Assembly: GCA_022695795.1 (NCBI GenBank)
Contig: MU404110.1
Span: forward strand, 215,540-279,539
Length of the DNA: 64,000 nt
Direction of reading: 5' to 3'
Source of the DNA: Biscogniauxia marginata
Lineage: Eukaryota > Ascomycota > Sordariomycetes > Xylariales > Xylariaceae
The notes under the pieces are model-generated. The model searched no databases, had not been told where the DNA came from, and was given only the letters and a program-made list of their open reading frames with translations. The translations under genes were made by a program, and so were the position numbers. Below, piece by piece: positions 33,300-45,000 of the stretch (position 1 is its first letter; each line of letters opens with the position of its first letter).

Positions 33300-36200
33300 T
33301 CACGCTGCCCATGATACTCTAAGATTTCTCTTAGGCCGCCCCGTCCGGCTGGATCTCCCTACCATTTCAGATCCGCCTAGTATCGAGTCCCGACCTTGCC
33401 AAGTGGCTCTGGCCCTGCTGGGTACAGGTGCTAGGGGTGTCGTTGTCTCCCTTGTTCCGAGGGGACCAAGTAAGAGATGCGGTCTTCCCGGAGTTGGTGC
33501 ATATGTTTCCTCTGCAACGTGCTTGTTCTTATTGTTTGCTGCTGCCTTCCAAGCATGGAAAAGCCCTCGAACTTGATTCTCCGACGACTGTCGGCGTGCA
33601 TCTTCTACCACCTGATCCACGCTCTTGTAGTTTCCATCTGGAAGCTCAACCGGAACAAGCTTGTCTGCAGTCCGGCCATACCACCCCTCAAACCCCTGTC
33701 GTAGTAATCTCCTTTCCTTCTTCTCCAGCGCATTTGCAACCATATCTGGCCGGTTCGCGTTCTGGATCGAGCTAGAGTTCCAGATCTTTAGTGCTCGAGA
33801 TTTGGCTTTTTCTTCGCGCCGCTCATCGGCTTCGATTTGCACTTCTTGGTAGAGCACATGTTTTTCACGCCACTGTTCCAAAGCGTTCTGTTTGACATCT
33901 ACTTCTCTCGTAGAAGCTAGTTCCTTCTGTTCCTGGGCCCGGCTACGCCATGTATCCAATGCCTGCCAAGTTTGCTTCGCTTCTCGGCCGGCAATGACAT
34001 CTTCAAGATTTGCATCCATCGTTTCCGAACGCCCGAGGCTCAGTTGTAATTTCTGCCGCCATTGGGTGACGCAGCGCTCGCCCATGCCTTTCTTCACTAT
34101 TCGGCGAGTCTCCAAGTGTGCTTCTTTTAGCCTCTCTTTTCGCCGCTGCTTAGCAAGCTCTCGCCACTCCAACAAGGTATCCCGAGTCTTATAGTAGTAA
34201 TCGGCACGTTCACTATAACACGCCAGTTCTTGATGCGTTTCAGCAGCCTCCTTGGCCTTGTTGCGCCAGACTGGCAACGCGTCGGTCACTCTATAATAGT
34301 AATTGGCGCGGGTTGCATAATGTTCAAGGAGTTGTTCCCGCTCTTCGGCTTGATGCGCCTTTCTCCTCAAGATGGGTAGTGTTCTTGTGGTTTTGTAGTA
34401 ATAATCGGCACGTTCAGCATAATGCTCCAGAACTTGTTCCTCATGTTCAGCAGCCTGCTGGGCTTTTTCCCTCCAGATAGGAAGTACTTTTGTTGTCCTG
34501 TTATAGAAATTCGCACGTTCAGCATTGTGTGCAAGAATCTGCTGTTTTTGCGAGGCCGCCTCGTCGCGCCAAACAGGAATGGTCTGCGCCAGTCGGTGAA
34601 TTTGTTGATCAGCCTCAAATTCTTTGACTTTCGACAACCTATCGGCCGTGTAACTTTCCCAAGCCTCGAAGAATCTCATGCGGAGGATGTGTCTTCTAGC
34701 AAGCAAAGTTCTCTCGTCCATCGCATCATCGTCGTCATCAGATGAATCGGCAGACTGAGCAGCAGAGATAGAACTCTCGGCGGTAGAGTGCTTTGTGGAA
34801 GGAGTAGTGGCACTAGGACTGATCCTAGTACTGGCAGGACGAGTAGAGCCAGCGGAAGCAATGTCTAGGGTATTACCTTCATGCTTTCGAGTGTTAGCGG
34901 TGACGTTCTCAGGGGCACTATTGCTAATTGGGTTGTCGATGTTTGGGCTGGGGCGGATGGCTAAAGCCTTAGCCTTCAGATTAGTTTCATAAGTCTTAGC
35001 GGCCATTTGAGTCATCCTTGATTCCTTCTCTTTATCATGTTCAACATCACCAGGTTCAGTTTCAGGTTGGATACGAGAACCAGCTGTAGGAACTTTATAG
35101 TCGACCAAGTTCCGGGCCGGTACAACAGTAGGTCCGTCATCATGAGCATCTTCACGAGACTTTCCAACCAAGGCATCAGCAGTTAAACGAGGGCGTATGC
35201 CTAAAGCTCTGGCCTTAAGGTTCATCTCATAGGCCTTAGTAGCCATCAGAGCCATTCTGGACTCTTTTTCTTCATCGATCTCTTCGGCTTCGTCAAGTTG
35301 AGCCTCAGCTGAAGCGGGAGGACCGGCAGTAGCAACCTTTTGTGGAGTATCATTACCATTATCGTCACGAGTCTTATCGAGCAAGGAATCGGCAGTCGGG
35401 CGGTGGCGAAAACCAAGGGCTTTTGCCTTTAAGCTCATCTCATAAGCCTTAACGGCAATCTGGGCCTTTTCGGACTCCTCCTCTGCGCGATTGGACCACT
35501 GCGCAAAAGCACGCGACATCAACAAATTATTATGCGCCCTGTCTGCCAGGCGTGCTAATGGGTCTTTTGGCTCAGGCTGCGCCTCTTTGGCTTTTTTCTT
35601 CGACTGCTCTCTTGTGACCGTGCGCCACCTCTTGAGAGCTTTCTTGGTAGAAAGAATCTCATAAGTACGGATAGCAATACGTTCAGTGCGTTTTGAGTAC
35701 ACATTGGATGGAAGTTCTTCAGGGGCCGTCTGCTCAGCTTCGGCAGCAACGGCCCGCCATATGTAAAACCTGTCTTCCGCATCATCCTCCAAATCGGCTT
35801 GTCGAGCTGCGTCGAGTTGGTCACATAGGTTGCCGATATAGTTAGCCTTCTTCTGCCATTGGCGAATGGCAGTAACTGCAGAAAATTTAGCGTGGTGTTT
35901 CCTGCGGAAGGCTTCTGCATTGCTCGCGAGATGTTGTTCCCTGGATAAACCGGGATCACTTTCGTTACTACCATCCTCCTTAGCATCAGATGCGGTTCTT
36001 GACCCAGTATAGTCGCCCAAATCATAAAAGGCAGGCTTGATGCCATGTACCCTGTTAGCTCTAGAATCGAGCGGTTCCGAATAATCATCGGAACTATAGC
36101 CGGAGTTGGCATCATCGTTGTCAACTTCGCTAGCATGTGCCGAGGGTACATCTATGGCCAGGGTAATATTCATTCGGGACATAACCGTCTTGAACTTATC

Positions 36201-36637
36201 TGTGAGAAGTTTCTCGTCTTTGACGCCTCCGACCATAAACACAAGCTTGCTGATATGCTGATCTTCGTCTGGGTCAAGATCATATTTGGGGAGGATTTCG
36301 TCGTAAGCTTTAAAAAGAGCATGGGTCGGGAGGCGAGAGGATGGGGATAATTCCTCGTCCAGAATCTCTTCGGCTCGAAGGACTATTTCGTACAGAATGT
36401 TGATGTCTAGGTACGACGAGGTTAGTAGACTAGGTAGATATAACGGGTGAGGAAAGCGAATGAAGATATACCATCATCTGAATACTCGTTACGATTGCCA
36501 CCCCGAGCTAGCGGAGAAGAGGCGGTGGTCGAGACAATGGAGTCATGGTGAATGGATCCTAGTGAAGAATCGTCATCCGAGAGGTCGGCGAAGGCAACAG
36601 ACGGCCGACTCATCAGCCGTTCGGATGCAGGAGCCAT
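33300..36637 (-). CDS. SFI1: Sfi1-like spindle pole body / centrin-binding protein
   Basis: Exon 1 is 36472-36637 (MAPASERLMSRPSVAFADL…) and exon 2 is 33300-36406, with a 65 nt GT-AG intron splitting an Asp codon; 1090 aa. Most of the protein is a long helix rich in Trp-containing repeats of the Sfi1 type: KKALKRWRTV, SRAFAQWSNRAEE, MRFFEAWESYT, TLPILRRKA, VLPIWREKA, ALPVWRNKA, ALDTWRSRAQ, ALEQWREKH, ALKIWNS, GFEGWYGRT, GLFHAWKAA. In yeast each repeat binds one centrin (Cdc31), building the half-bridge that licenses spindle pole duplication. Two unusually regular repeat arrays occur (34140-34620 and 34860-35470). The C-terminus is basic (RTGRPKRNLRVSW) with a TPLAPVP segment, as in kinase-regulated Sfi1 tails. 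Start choice follows the only ATG giving a conserved Sfi1 N-terminal segment (ILYEIVLRAEEIL). Confidence 0.87.
34140..34620 (-). repeat. Coding tandem repeat, 34-35 residue units in SFI1
   Basis: Four consecutive units share the pattern ERAxxYYxxTxxLPxWRxKA: NAERANFYNRTTKVLPIW, YAERADYYYKTTRTLPIL, YATRANYYYRVTDALPVW and YSERADYYYKTRDTLLEW. A weaker unit (RLAQTIPVWRDEA) precedes them. The spacing is nearly constant at about 102-105 nt. Confidence 0.85.
34860..35470 (-). repeat. Coding tandem repeat, about 72-78 residue units in SFI1
   Basis: Three units each begin with an AYEM/TYET helix and LKAxALxxRxxPT/xD: KAYEMSLKAKALGFRHRP, KAYEMNLKARALGIRPRL and KTYETNLKAKALAIRPSP. Each is followed by an acidic linker, and two linkers end in EKESRM. 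Confidence 0.85.
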
Positions 36638-37390
36638 GGTAGAGCAGACGGAAAGAGTGGAAGAGCGCGAATGGGAGCATGGTGTGCCTGGGTGGTCGTT
36701 GTTGCTCAGCGATAGGAACTGATGCGAACCCTAGTCGCAAGTCGATCCGGTTGTGAGAAACAGAGGTGGAAAGCGCATCGTGCGACTGTTTCACTGCTTC
36801 ACTGCTTCATAGAAAGGCGCGGTGGCTGGTAATCGCTTTTCGGAAAGATTAAAGCGCTTAGAGAGGAAATTCCAATCCGAAAAGTGCGATTCAAAAGTGC
36901 AAGGAATTTTGGGGGTTCTTGGCGAACACGGGAGCTCGCGATTGGCGATCTACCACATAGGTATGTGATCTTGTACAAGGCGAAGGAAAGGTGAATTGAA
37001 GAGGTCGCGTCGCGTCGAGATCTTGGGGTTCGATCGGGTCGAAGTGGGGCCGTACGGTGGCGCACAGACCACAGAAGCCATTCCAGAAGCCATTCCAATT
37101 GGGGATACACCAGTCACCTCGGCTTCCTATCAACTGATGGTACAAATATCTTATCAAAATGTTTAATAGCTCGCATAACTGATGTACCTTTTAACGCTTA
37201 AACATTCAACTGAACTTGGATTATCTGCTAGGTATAGAGGTCCCCGAAACAGAAGTCAAGACGGAACAACCTCATAAATCCCATTAAACCCATCCTATAG
37301 CCGCCGTCATCAGTCAGCTCAACCGGTGCCTCTCTCCGGCACTCTTCCGTTTTTCTTTGTTTGTATCCGATGAGTTACCGGTAGAAGACA
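36638..37390. promoter_or_regulatory. Divergent promoter SFI1 / NDUFAF8-like
   Basis: 753 bases between the two start codons. A short direct repeat (ccattccagaagccattcc) lies at about 37078-37096. No specific binding site was recognised. Confidence 0.45.
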
Positions 37391-37748
37391 ATGCCATCAC
37401 CACGTCCCCGGCCGATCCAAAAGTTCGCTATGGCCGTCTCCCAATGTTCTGCAGAGGTATCCAGCCTTAGATGCCCCACCATCCCCCCCCCCCCCAACCT
37501 CTCCCCTTCTCCCACTCATTCTATCGCCCCTTTTTACCAGGACGGACATTGATAATGGTTCTCAAATGTAGGCGGCAGTCTACGGCAAATGTATCGTCGC
37601 CGACTACAATTCAGTGCATAAGGACAAGTGTGTCGACGAGTTTATGAAACTAAAAGACTGCTATCTAGTGAGTCATGTTATTATAATATTGGAGTTTTAA
37701 GTGTGCTAATATATATCCTTACAGAGGCAAGCTAAGACGATACGATGA
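37391..37748 (+). CDS. NDUFAF8: NDUFAF8-like twin CX9C protein
   Basis: Three small exons, 37391-37456, 37572-37667 and 37725-37748, encode 61 aa; introns are 115 and 57 nt with GT-AG ends. The protein starts MPSPRPRPIQKFAMAVSQC. The cysteines form two C-x9-C pairs: CSAEAAVYGKC and CVDEFMKLKDC, the twin CX9C hairpin imported by MIA40 into the intermembrane space. The first pair closely resembles the CGAEAAAYGRC of human NDUFAF8, an assembly factor for respiratory complex I that partners NDUFAF5. The tail is RQAKTIR. Intron 1 contains a 13 C run. It lies divergent to SFI1 and convergent to the isoleucyl-tRNA synthetase gene, 248 bp away. Only comparison with the remembered human motif supports the name; the fold is certain. 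Confidence 0.85.
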
Positions 37749-37996
37749 CGTTAATGAATTTGTTCTACGTGTTATATCCTATAAGGAGTGGCCTAGCTAC
37801 GATGAGACAATTCTTAATTGGTCAAATCAAGCAGCATTAAAGGTCATCACGGAACTAAGAAAACATGATTTAATGTCCAGGTGATCATCCAGACAGCTTT
37901 ATCTTTTGTGACTATATCAATCTTCCGAAAACATACATCGTATCACTTCATTTCAGACGCATTTCCTTCACCCTCGACAAGGCTCCCCCCCTTACC

Positions 37997-40900
37997 TCAT
38001 AGGTTGAGGAGCCTGAGTAGGAAAGTTGCCTTCTGCACCTCTTGCTCTTCCTCCATAATAATACCTTCCTCCTTCTCCTTAGGAATTTCACCCTCAATAT
38101 GCGTGACCTCGTGTTTATCAATAGGCCGTCTCAGTGCCTTCTGGATGGCTGGAGATTGACTGACGAAAACCTCCGCAATACCAATATTCTCGGGGTCTGA
38201 GAGGACTTTGTACTCCATTTTCACGTCATCCGTGGCCTGGAGACCGGCTTTCTTGCGAAGACGCTGTACCCGATTAATGATTTCTCTCGCAATACCCTCG
38301 TGGGCAAGTTCCGGGTAGATCTCCGTGTCAAGAATGGTGAGAACATCGTCGTCTGAGTTGATCTCAAGGCTCTGTGATTCGCCCTGCTTGATGTCACGTC
38401 TCACTACCAAGTCGCCTTCCTCAAGCCGAATACCATCAACAATAATAAACTTCGACTCTTTATACTGCTTTACCTGGTCGCTGGTTACATTCGGTAACGC
38501 CTTCTTGACTTTAGCCATATCCTTTCTAAGCTTCTTTCCAAGAACGGGCCAGTCAGCAGTGACAGAGTATTGAACATTGTATTGTTCTTCGTCAGATGTA
38601 AGGACCAGATCACGGATGTTTAGTTCTTCCGCAACATATGTCTCTAGGGATTTGATATCATCAAGATACTCTTGGTCGCGATGTAGGACAACAAGGGTCT
38701 TGAGGGGAGTCTTCAACCCAATAGTTCGGCGTTCCCTGGAAATTCGGGCTAGTTCGATGATCTTTTGCATGCGACCAACTCGCCGTTCAATCACGGGATC
38801 AAAAAGCTCTTGTCGGACAGTGGGGTAAGGAAGAAAGTGTACACTTCGAGGGTCTTTAGTCTGCGTGTCCTTCGGAATGTGGGGTAGAAGCTTCGAATAG
38901 ATCGTTTCTGTGATGAAAGGAGTAAAGGGGGCCAGTCCTTTACATAATGTAAAGAGGACCTCGAAGAGTGTGTTGAGTGCGTGTGTTGTGTCGTCAAGGC
39001 CATACTCGCCTTTTAATCTCCGCCGATTGAAGCGAATATACCAATTGGTCGTTTCGTCGATAAGTCCTAGTAATCTTGGAACAACAGTGTACAGACGGTA
39101 TCCTAGAAATGGTTAGTAATGGGTAGCACAATACAATATTTTTTTTGATAACTCACCAGCCATTTCCTGGTTGACGAATTCCAAAAGACTTTGGCAACTA
39201 GCAAGGATCCATCTATCCATTACGTTCGTGTTTGTGCTCTCCATCTTAGGATCAAAGACATAATCCTTATCTTCGACCTTCTTCAACAGGGAAACAGCGC
39301 TTTCGAAGAACTTCCAACTGTTCCAGAGAGGAAGCAGTACCTTCTGGACCACTTCCTTTACTCCCGCCTCCTTAAACCGCAACGGCTCCGCCCTGACGAC
39401 TGGCGAGTTTATCATGTATAATCGCAATGCATCTGAGCCGTACTTATCCATGATAAGGGATGGGTCGGGGTAGTTCTTCAAACGCTTCGACATCTTCTTA
39501 CCATCTTCCGCCAAGACTATGCCATTCACAACGCAGTTCTTGAACGGTGAGACGCCGAAAAGATGAGTTCCCAGTACGAGCAGAGTGTAGAACCATCCTG
39601 TTTCCGGGTCAGTATTTTTTTTAATAATTTTGTAACAATTTAGGGAATCTTGGACAGAAACCGGAATATAACCAAAATTTTCTTCATGGCCGAATCACAT
39701 CCAGTACAGACTAAAGAAAAGAATGAAGAAGAAAAGGGCCGGGGGCGCGAAGTATACTGACCTCTTGTCTGATCAAGACCTTCGGCGATGAAATCGCCAG
39801 GGAATGATTCCAACAGCTTATCCTTGTTCTCAAATGGATAATGTTGACTAGCATACGGCATGCTCCCAGATTCAAACCAGCAGTCAAACACCTCCTCAAT
39901 ACGTCTCAGTACCCCATTACCCTTTTTACTGGGAATAGTGATATCGTCCACCTTATCACGGTGAAGGTCAGTCAGTTCACCTTTGTATCCACTCAGTTCC
40001 TTGAGTTCCGCGACACTACCAACACAGACTCGCTCGGTCAAGTCGTCACTAACCCACAACGGGATAGGGGTTCCCCAGTAGCGGTTTCGCGAAACGTTCC
40101 AATCCCTCGCTGAAGCGATCCAGTTCCCGAATCGATTTTCTTTCACAAAGCTCGGTGTCCAGTGAGTACCTTCAATATTCTTCAACATCTGTGGCACAAC
40201 TTCCGGAATACGGATGAACCATGACGGTACAGCACGATAGATCAGCGGAGTGTCGGATCTCGGGCACATTGGGTATGAGTGCCTGAGCTGTGAATCGACA
40301 ATCAATCTCCCTGTGCCCTTGAGAAATTTGATGATGTGCTTGTCGGCTTCCTTTACGTGCATACCGGCAAAGTCCCGGGCCTTTGCAGTGAATATACCAC
40401 GATCATCTACCGGGTCCGGAGGTGAGCGATCCTCAGTCACGATTCCAGCATCGATAGCTACGTTGTAGTCATCTTCACCGAACGCAGGCGCCTGATGCAC
40501 AATTCCCGTACCACTGTCGTCGGTAACATAGGTAGCATTGAGCACCTTGAATGCAACGTCCTTGAACTCAGCATGGAAATAGTCAAAAAGTGGTTGGTAC
40601 TTCCAGCCAAGCATGTCTTTACCCTTAAGCTTCTCTACGATCTTGAACTTGGCTTTCTTAGGGTCCTTGTAAAGGGTACTCAATAACTTCTCGAGCAGAA
40701 TGTAATTGTTGCCAGATTTCTCATCGTGGATCTTGACGTATTCGAAGTCGGGATGCGCCGCGAGCCCCAGGTTAGAGGGGAGAGTCCAGGGGGTAGTAGT
40801 CCAGGCCAATATCTGGGTCTTGGGGTCCTCAACCAAGGGGAAGGTGACGACGACTGCAGGATCTGTCACATCTTGGTAATTCTGGTTGGCTTCGAAGTTC

Positions 40901-41556
40901 GAGAGTGCTGTTGTAAGGGCGGTCGAATACGGCATAACTCGATAGCCCTGATAGACTTGACCTTTATCGAATAGCTGCTTGAAGACCCACCACTCAGTCT
41001 CCATGAATGTAGGGTCCATAGTCTGGTAGAAGGTCAATGGATAGTTCGGGTTAGACGGAGATCTCCACAGCTAACCTTGTAGTCATTATCAAAGTCAATC
41101 CACCGCCCCAGTCGCTCGATGGTATGCCTCCATTCTTCCCGGTACTGCATGACAATGGAGCGGCACTCTGCGTTGTATTTGGCCAGACCGAACTCCATGA
41201 CAGCCTGCTTGCCGGTGATTCCAAGCTTCTGTTCAATCGCAAACTCGATTGGTATGCCGTGGGTATCCCAGCCGAAGCGGCGTTCGACATGGTAGCCCTT
41301 CATGGACCAGTATCGCGGAATGATATCCTTGATGGTCGAGGCGAGCAGGTGGCCATAATGGGGAAGACCGGTTGCGAAGGGAGGGCCATCGTAGAAGGTG
41401 TAGCGCGGCTGGCCTTCAGACAACTCGACCTGCAGCACCGAGTCAGCGAGAGGACGGAAACAGATGCTGCTTGTTGCGCACCTGGCGTTCGAAGGCCTTG
41501 ATCTCCCTCCATTTTTCAATGACAGCAACTTCCTCCTTGGAGAAGTCGATAGACAT
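37997..41556 (-). CDS. ILS1: Cytosolic isoleucyl-tRNA synthetase
   Basis: Five exons: 41482-41556, 41076-41429, 39762-41022, 39157-39597 and 37997-39102, joining to 1078 aa (yeast Ils1 is 1072). The N-terminus [20 protein letters not shown] has no targeting peptide, so it is cytosolic. The class I signatures are PHYGHL at residues 48-53 (HIGH) and KMSKR at 598-602. The editing (CP1) domain includes the segment [20 protein letters not shown], with [16 protein letters not shown] further on. [12 protein letters not shown] and GLDQTRG precede the KMSKR exon. The anticodon-binding and C-terminal regions follow ([26 protein letters not shown]). The enzyme charges tRNA-Ile and edits Val. It shares an 833 bp divergent promoter with HYM1. 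Confidence 0.96.
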
Positions 41557-42389
41557 GTTGAGAGCGGGAATTCGATTGTCAATCGTGCGTCGGCGGACGC
41601 TACCTGCTTCCCGGGAAGAAAGGACGGCTTGGGCTGGATGCTGTCACGACGTAGGTTCTGTCCTGCGAGGTGTGCGAGTTCGTTCGGTTCTTAGTCAAAT
41701 AATTTATGGCGGGGTTATGTGAGTCAAGTCTGAGGGGCAGAGCCAGCCCGCTAACGGGATCCAAGGCGGCCAATTGGATTTAGCGGGGTGGTACAGACCC
41801 CTGACAGTCGAAGCAGCTTGGCCCGGCCAGCCTCGTTCCACGCGACAACCCGGGGACAACAGGCTCCTTGGGCACCTACGCTAGCGGGCTGAGTTTAGCC
41901 TTAGCGCCAGCAAATAGCCCCGTAAATAAACATTCCGGTCCCCAGATTTATTGGGGAGGAGAAGGGTAAGGGTAACTAACATAAACACAGTAACGGCTAG
42001 GCACATACGTACATACACATACCTACATACTACATACATGATAACCTACATACGAGTACTTACTTACTTACATACGTACATACATACACACTACTACTAC
42101 TACTTGCTACCTGACAATTGATCGTCCCATCTCACATTAAATCAGAATCGAGCGTCCAGAGCTATGACGTGCAGCAATTAAATATACTAAACCTCGCAAT
42201 TCTTTGTCGTCAAAGCATTCTCTCCATTGGAACACAGCATGTCCATTGGTGTCCGAAGCGCCGCCGCTGCTGGAACTGCCACTGGATCGTTGCTATTAAT
42301 TCCCGTCTGGTGATCCCCTTCTGATCTACACTTCCCCATAAGTTGAATGTGCCTACTCCGGTCGAAGACTGGTAACATCGCCCGCAACC
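41557..42389. promoter_or_regulatory. Divergent promoter ILS1 / HYM1
   Basis: 833 bases. Between about 41998 and 42110 there is a degenerate CATA/CTTA/CTAC microsatellite (tacatacatac, cttacttactta, ctactactac). No other site was recognised. Confidence 0.55.
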
Positions 42390-43732
42390 ATGTCGTTTCT
42401 CTTTGGGAGGGGTAGGACCAGGACGAACACAATTGACCTTGCCAAGCAAGCCAGGGAGCATATTCTCAGGCTCGATGTAGGGGGCCCGGCGAAGGTGAGC
42501 ACAGCTACACCTCGGACGTCCGCTTCGTGTGCGCTAACTGGAAATCCTAACCCAGGCCGAAGAATTGGCAAGGGTCCTCAACCAGATGAAGCTTATACTA
42601 CAGGGCACACCAGGTACGGACAAATCTTACGACAGCGGCGCAAACGTACAAAGTCCCCCGCCTAAACTAACCCGCCGTCCCATCGCAGAGTCCGACAGTA
42701 CCCCGGAACAAGTGTACCAGCTAGTCACAGGTCTGATAGAGGAGGATCTTCTGCTGCTACTTGCCCAGAACCTACACCGCCTCCCCTTCGAGTCCCGCAA
42801 AGATACCCAAGTCATCTTCTCGTACGTCTTTCGATTCCGCCCACCGACAGCATCGCCCAAGACAGATCCCGTCGCATTGAGCTATGTGGTCAACAACAAG
42901 CCCCAGGTCTTGCTGGAGCTATGTCGGGGCTACGAACACAAAGAGAGTGCTACACCGGCAGGCTCCGTCTTGCGGGAAGTGTTGAAAAGCGAGGCGGCGG
43001 CAGCTATTATCCTATACGATGACGGCGAAGAACCGGGGTCCAGCTTGAAGGGTGTTACGGCGATTGAGAGAGAGCGACCACAGAGCGGCAGTGGTGTATT
43101 CTGGAGGTTCTTTGACTGGATCGACAAAAGCTCGTTCGAAGTGGCCGCCGATGCGTTTACCACGTTCAGAGTACGCTACACAATATATATGGCCTATCCA
43201 CCAACTACTACCAAATATGTAGACAATTGCTGACCTCTGCCGCGAATAGGAACTCCTTACTAAGCATAAGGAACTGGTGCCGCGGTACCTCGCTGTCAAC
43301 TTCGAGCTCTTTTTCGAAAAGTACAACCACGTGCTGGTGCAGTCGAACAGCTACGTGACGAAACGGCAGTCGATCAAGCTGCTCGGCGAGATCCTGCTGG
43401 ACCGGTCGAACTACAACGTCATGACGGCCTACGTCGACCGGGGGGAGCACCTCAAGATCTGCATGAACCTCCTGCGCAGCGACCGCAAGATGGTCCAGTA
43501 TGAGGGCTTCCACGTCTTCAAGGTCTTCGTCGCGAACCCACACAAGTCGGTCGCCGTCCAGAAGATCCTGCTGATGAACCGCGATAAGCTGCTCAACTTC
43601 CTGTCGCACTTCCTCGAGGACCGCACCGACGACGAGCAGTTCATCGACGAGCGCGAGTTCCTCATCAAGCAGATCCGCAACATGCCGCCGAATCCCGTCC
43701 CGCCGACTCGGCAGTTGTCTCAGGCCGTGTAA
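42390..43732 (+). CDS. HYM1: Mo25-like protein Hym1
   Basis: Four exons: 42390-42494, 42556-42613, 42689-43170 and 43250-43732, joining to 375 aa. It begins MSFLFGRGRTRTNTIDLAKQ and has the Mo25 helical-repeat core: AEELARVLNQMKLILQGTPE, VYQLVTGLIEEDLLLLLAQNL, KDTQVIFSYVFRFR, FFDWIDKSSFEVAADAFTTF, ELLTKHKELVPRYLAVNFELFF, YNHVLVQSNSYVTKRQSIKLL, LDRSNYNVMTAYV, NLLRSDRKMVQYEGFHVFKVF and VANPHKSVAVQKILLMNRDKLL. Mo25 proteins scaffold GCK/STE20-type kinases. In fungi Hym1/HymA acts in the RAM/MOR network upstream of the NDR kinase Cot1/Cbk1, controlling hyphal polarity and septation. The third exon was joined using a g/ag split Glu codon. Confidence 0.95.
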
Positions 43733-45000
43733 AAGGGTGGGAATTTTTTTCGAAAGGATAGAAAAGAAGAGGGAAAGGAGAAATGGTGGTGCAAATTAGT
43801 AAGAAAGCGAAGCAGCGAGGTCTAGGTATGTTTTCGAAGGGAGGGTGGGAGGACAGGGAAAAGGGTAGATATCGCGACTTTACGGCGGGGTGGACTCGAC
43901 AGTACAGTAGAACTCACAGAGAAAACTAGGTAGGTAGTCATCATGGCGGGAGATTACGTGCATGTAACGAGGCGTTCAGGAGGGCGGGTGGAAATCAGGT
44001 GAGATGGTTTAGAAGAGGGAAGACAGACGTCGTCATCATAAACATCAACCTGCCTAACTTAGGTTTATTTTTTTATCTATTGTTCATGAAAGATGGAGGT
44101 GGGAAAGGACTAGAAAGCATCAGAATAAATGACCGAACCGACCTTTGTCTCGTAGCCGCGCTACCTACTTATTTGCAAGCCTTGAATTCTGACGGGGAAA
44201 AGTCATTTTAGATTACCTAGTGATACTCTCGTGTCGGTCTTGTGCGGCTTGGTAGCTGGACTACTAGTACTTACTAATTGAGTGCGAGTGAAAAACACAA
44301 CTTGTATAGCCGGCTAGCTTCTTGATTTGGAGGATAATTAGTACCCCTCCCCTCTCTCTCGGCTTGGTTCAGGTGTGAGGTTAAGTATGTAGGTTGCAAT
44401 GACGCAAGCACATCCCGCGTATAATTGTTGTGGGGGATTAACTACTAAGTGCAAAATAGCAAGGCCAAAGTTGGGCTTTCGCGGGGATGTACGGGATGGG
44501 TTTTATAGGGGTGAGGGGGAAAGGGGAGAAAGGGGTGTTGTTCTCCCCTTTTTTCGAGTAAGATAGGTAGGGACGAGCAGTTGATATCACAGAAAGTTGG
44601 TCATGAGGGTGGAAGGGAATTAGTTTCAAATACGACATACACGATTTTACCTTCCTAATAACCACCAACGGATACAACATTTCACCTCGGGCTGGCAAAG
44701 AAAGAAAATAACGGCAGGGGCTAGGGGGTATACATACGTAAACTTAATAGCTTGCTTGGGTCGGTGTATTTATTACTTCATTTTCTTCTTTACCTGAGAT
44801 AATAAACTAGGGAGCTTATCCGTAACTCGAGTTCTTTTTATTTTTTATATACCAGCCAAGGTACCAGCACCAAGCATTGATTCTTCCTTTACCCCTAACC
44901 CAGCAGTTGAAGCTCAGGGGGTTGATTTAATATGCAGTACACACTATCTCCTTCCCCCTCCCCCAACAACAACAACAACAACAACAACATCCCGTCCCGC
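43733..45000. other. Intergenic between convergent HYM1 and SDR gene
   Basis: Shared 3' space with A/G-rich runs, several TAGGTA motifs and an (AAC)n tract at about 44965-44989 just beyond the SDR stop codon. No gene is seen. Confidence 0.55.
44965..44989. repeat. (AAC)n trinucleotide microsatellite
   Basis: Eight AAC units, 12 bp beyond the stop codon of the SDR gene, so probably in its 3' UTR. Confidence 0.85.
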
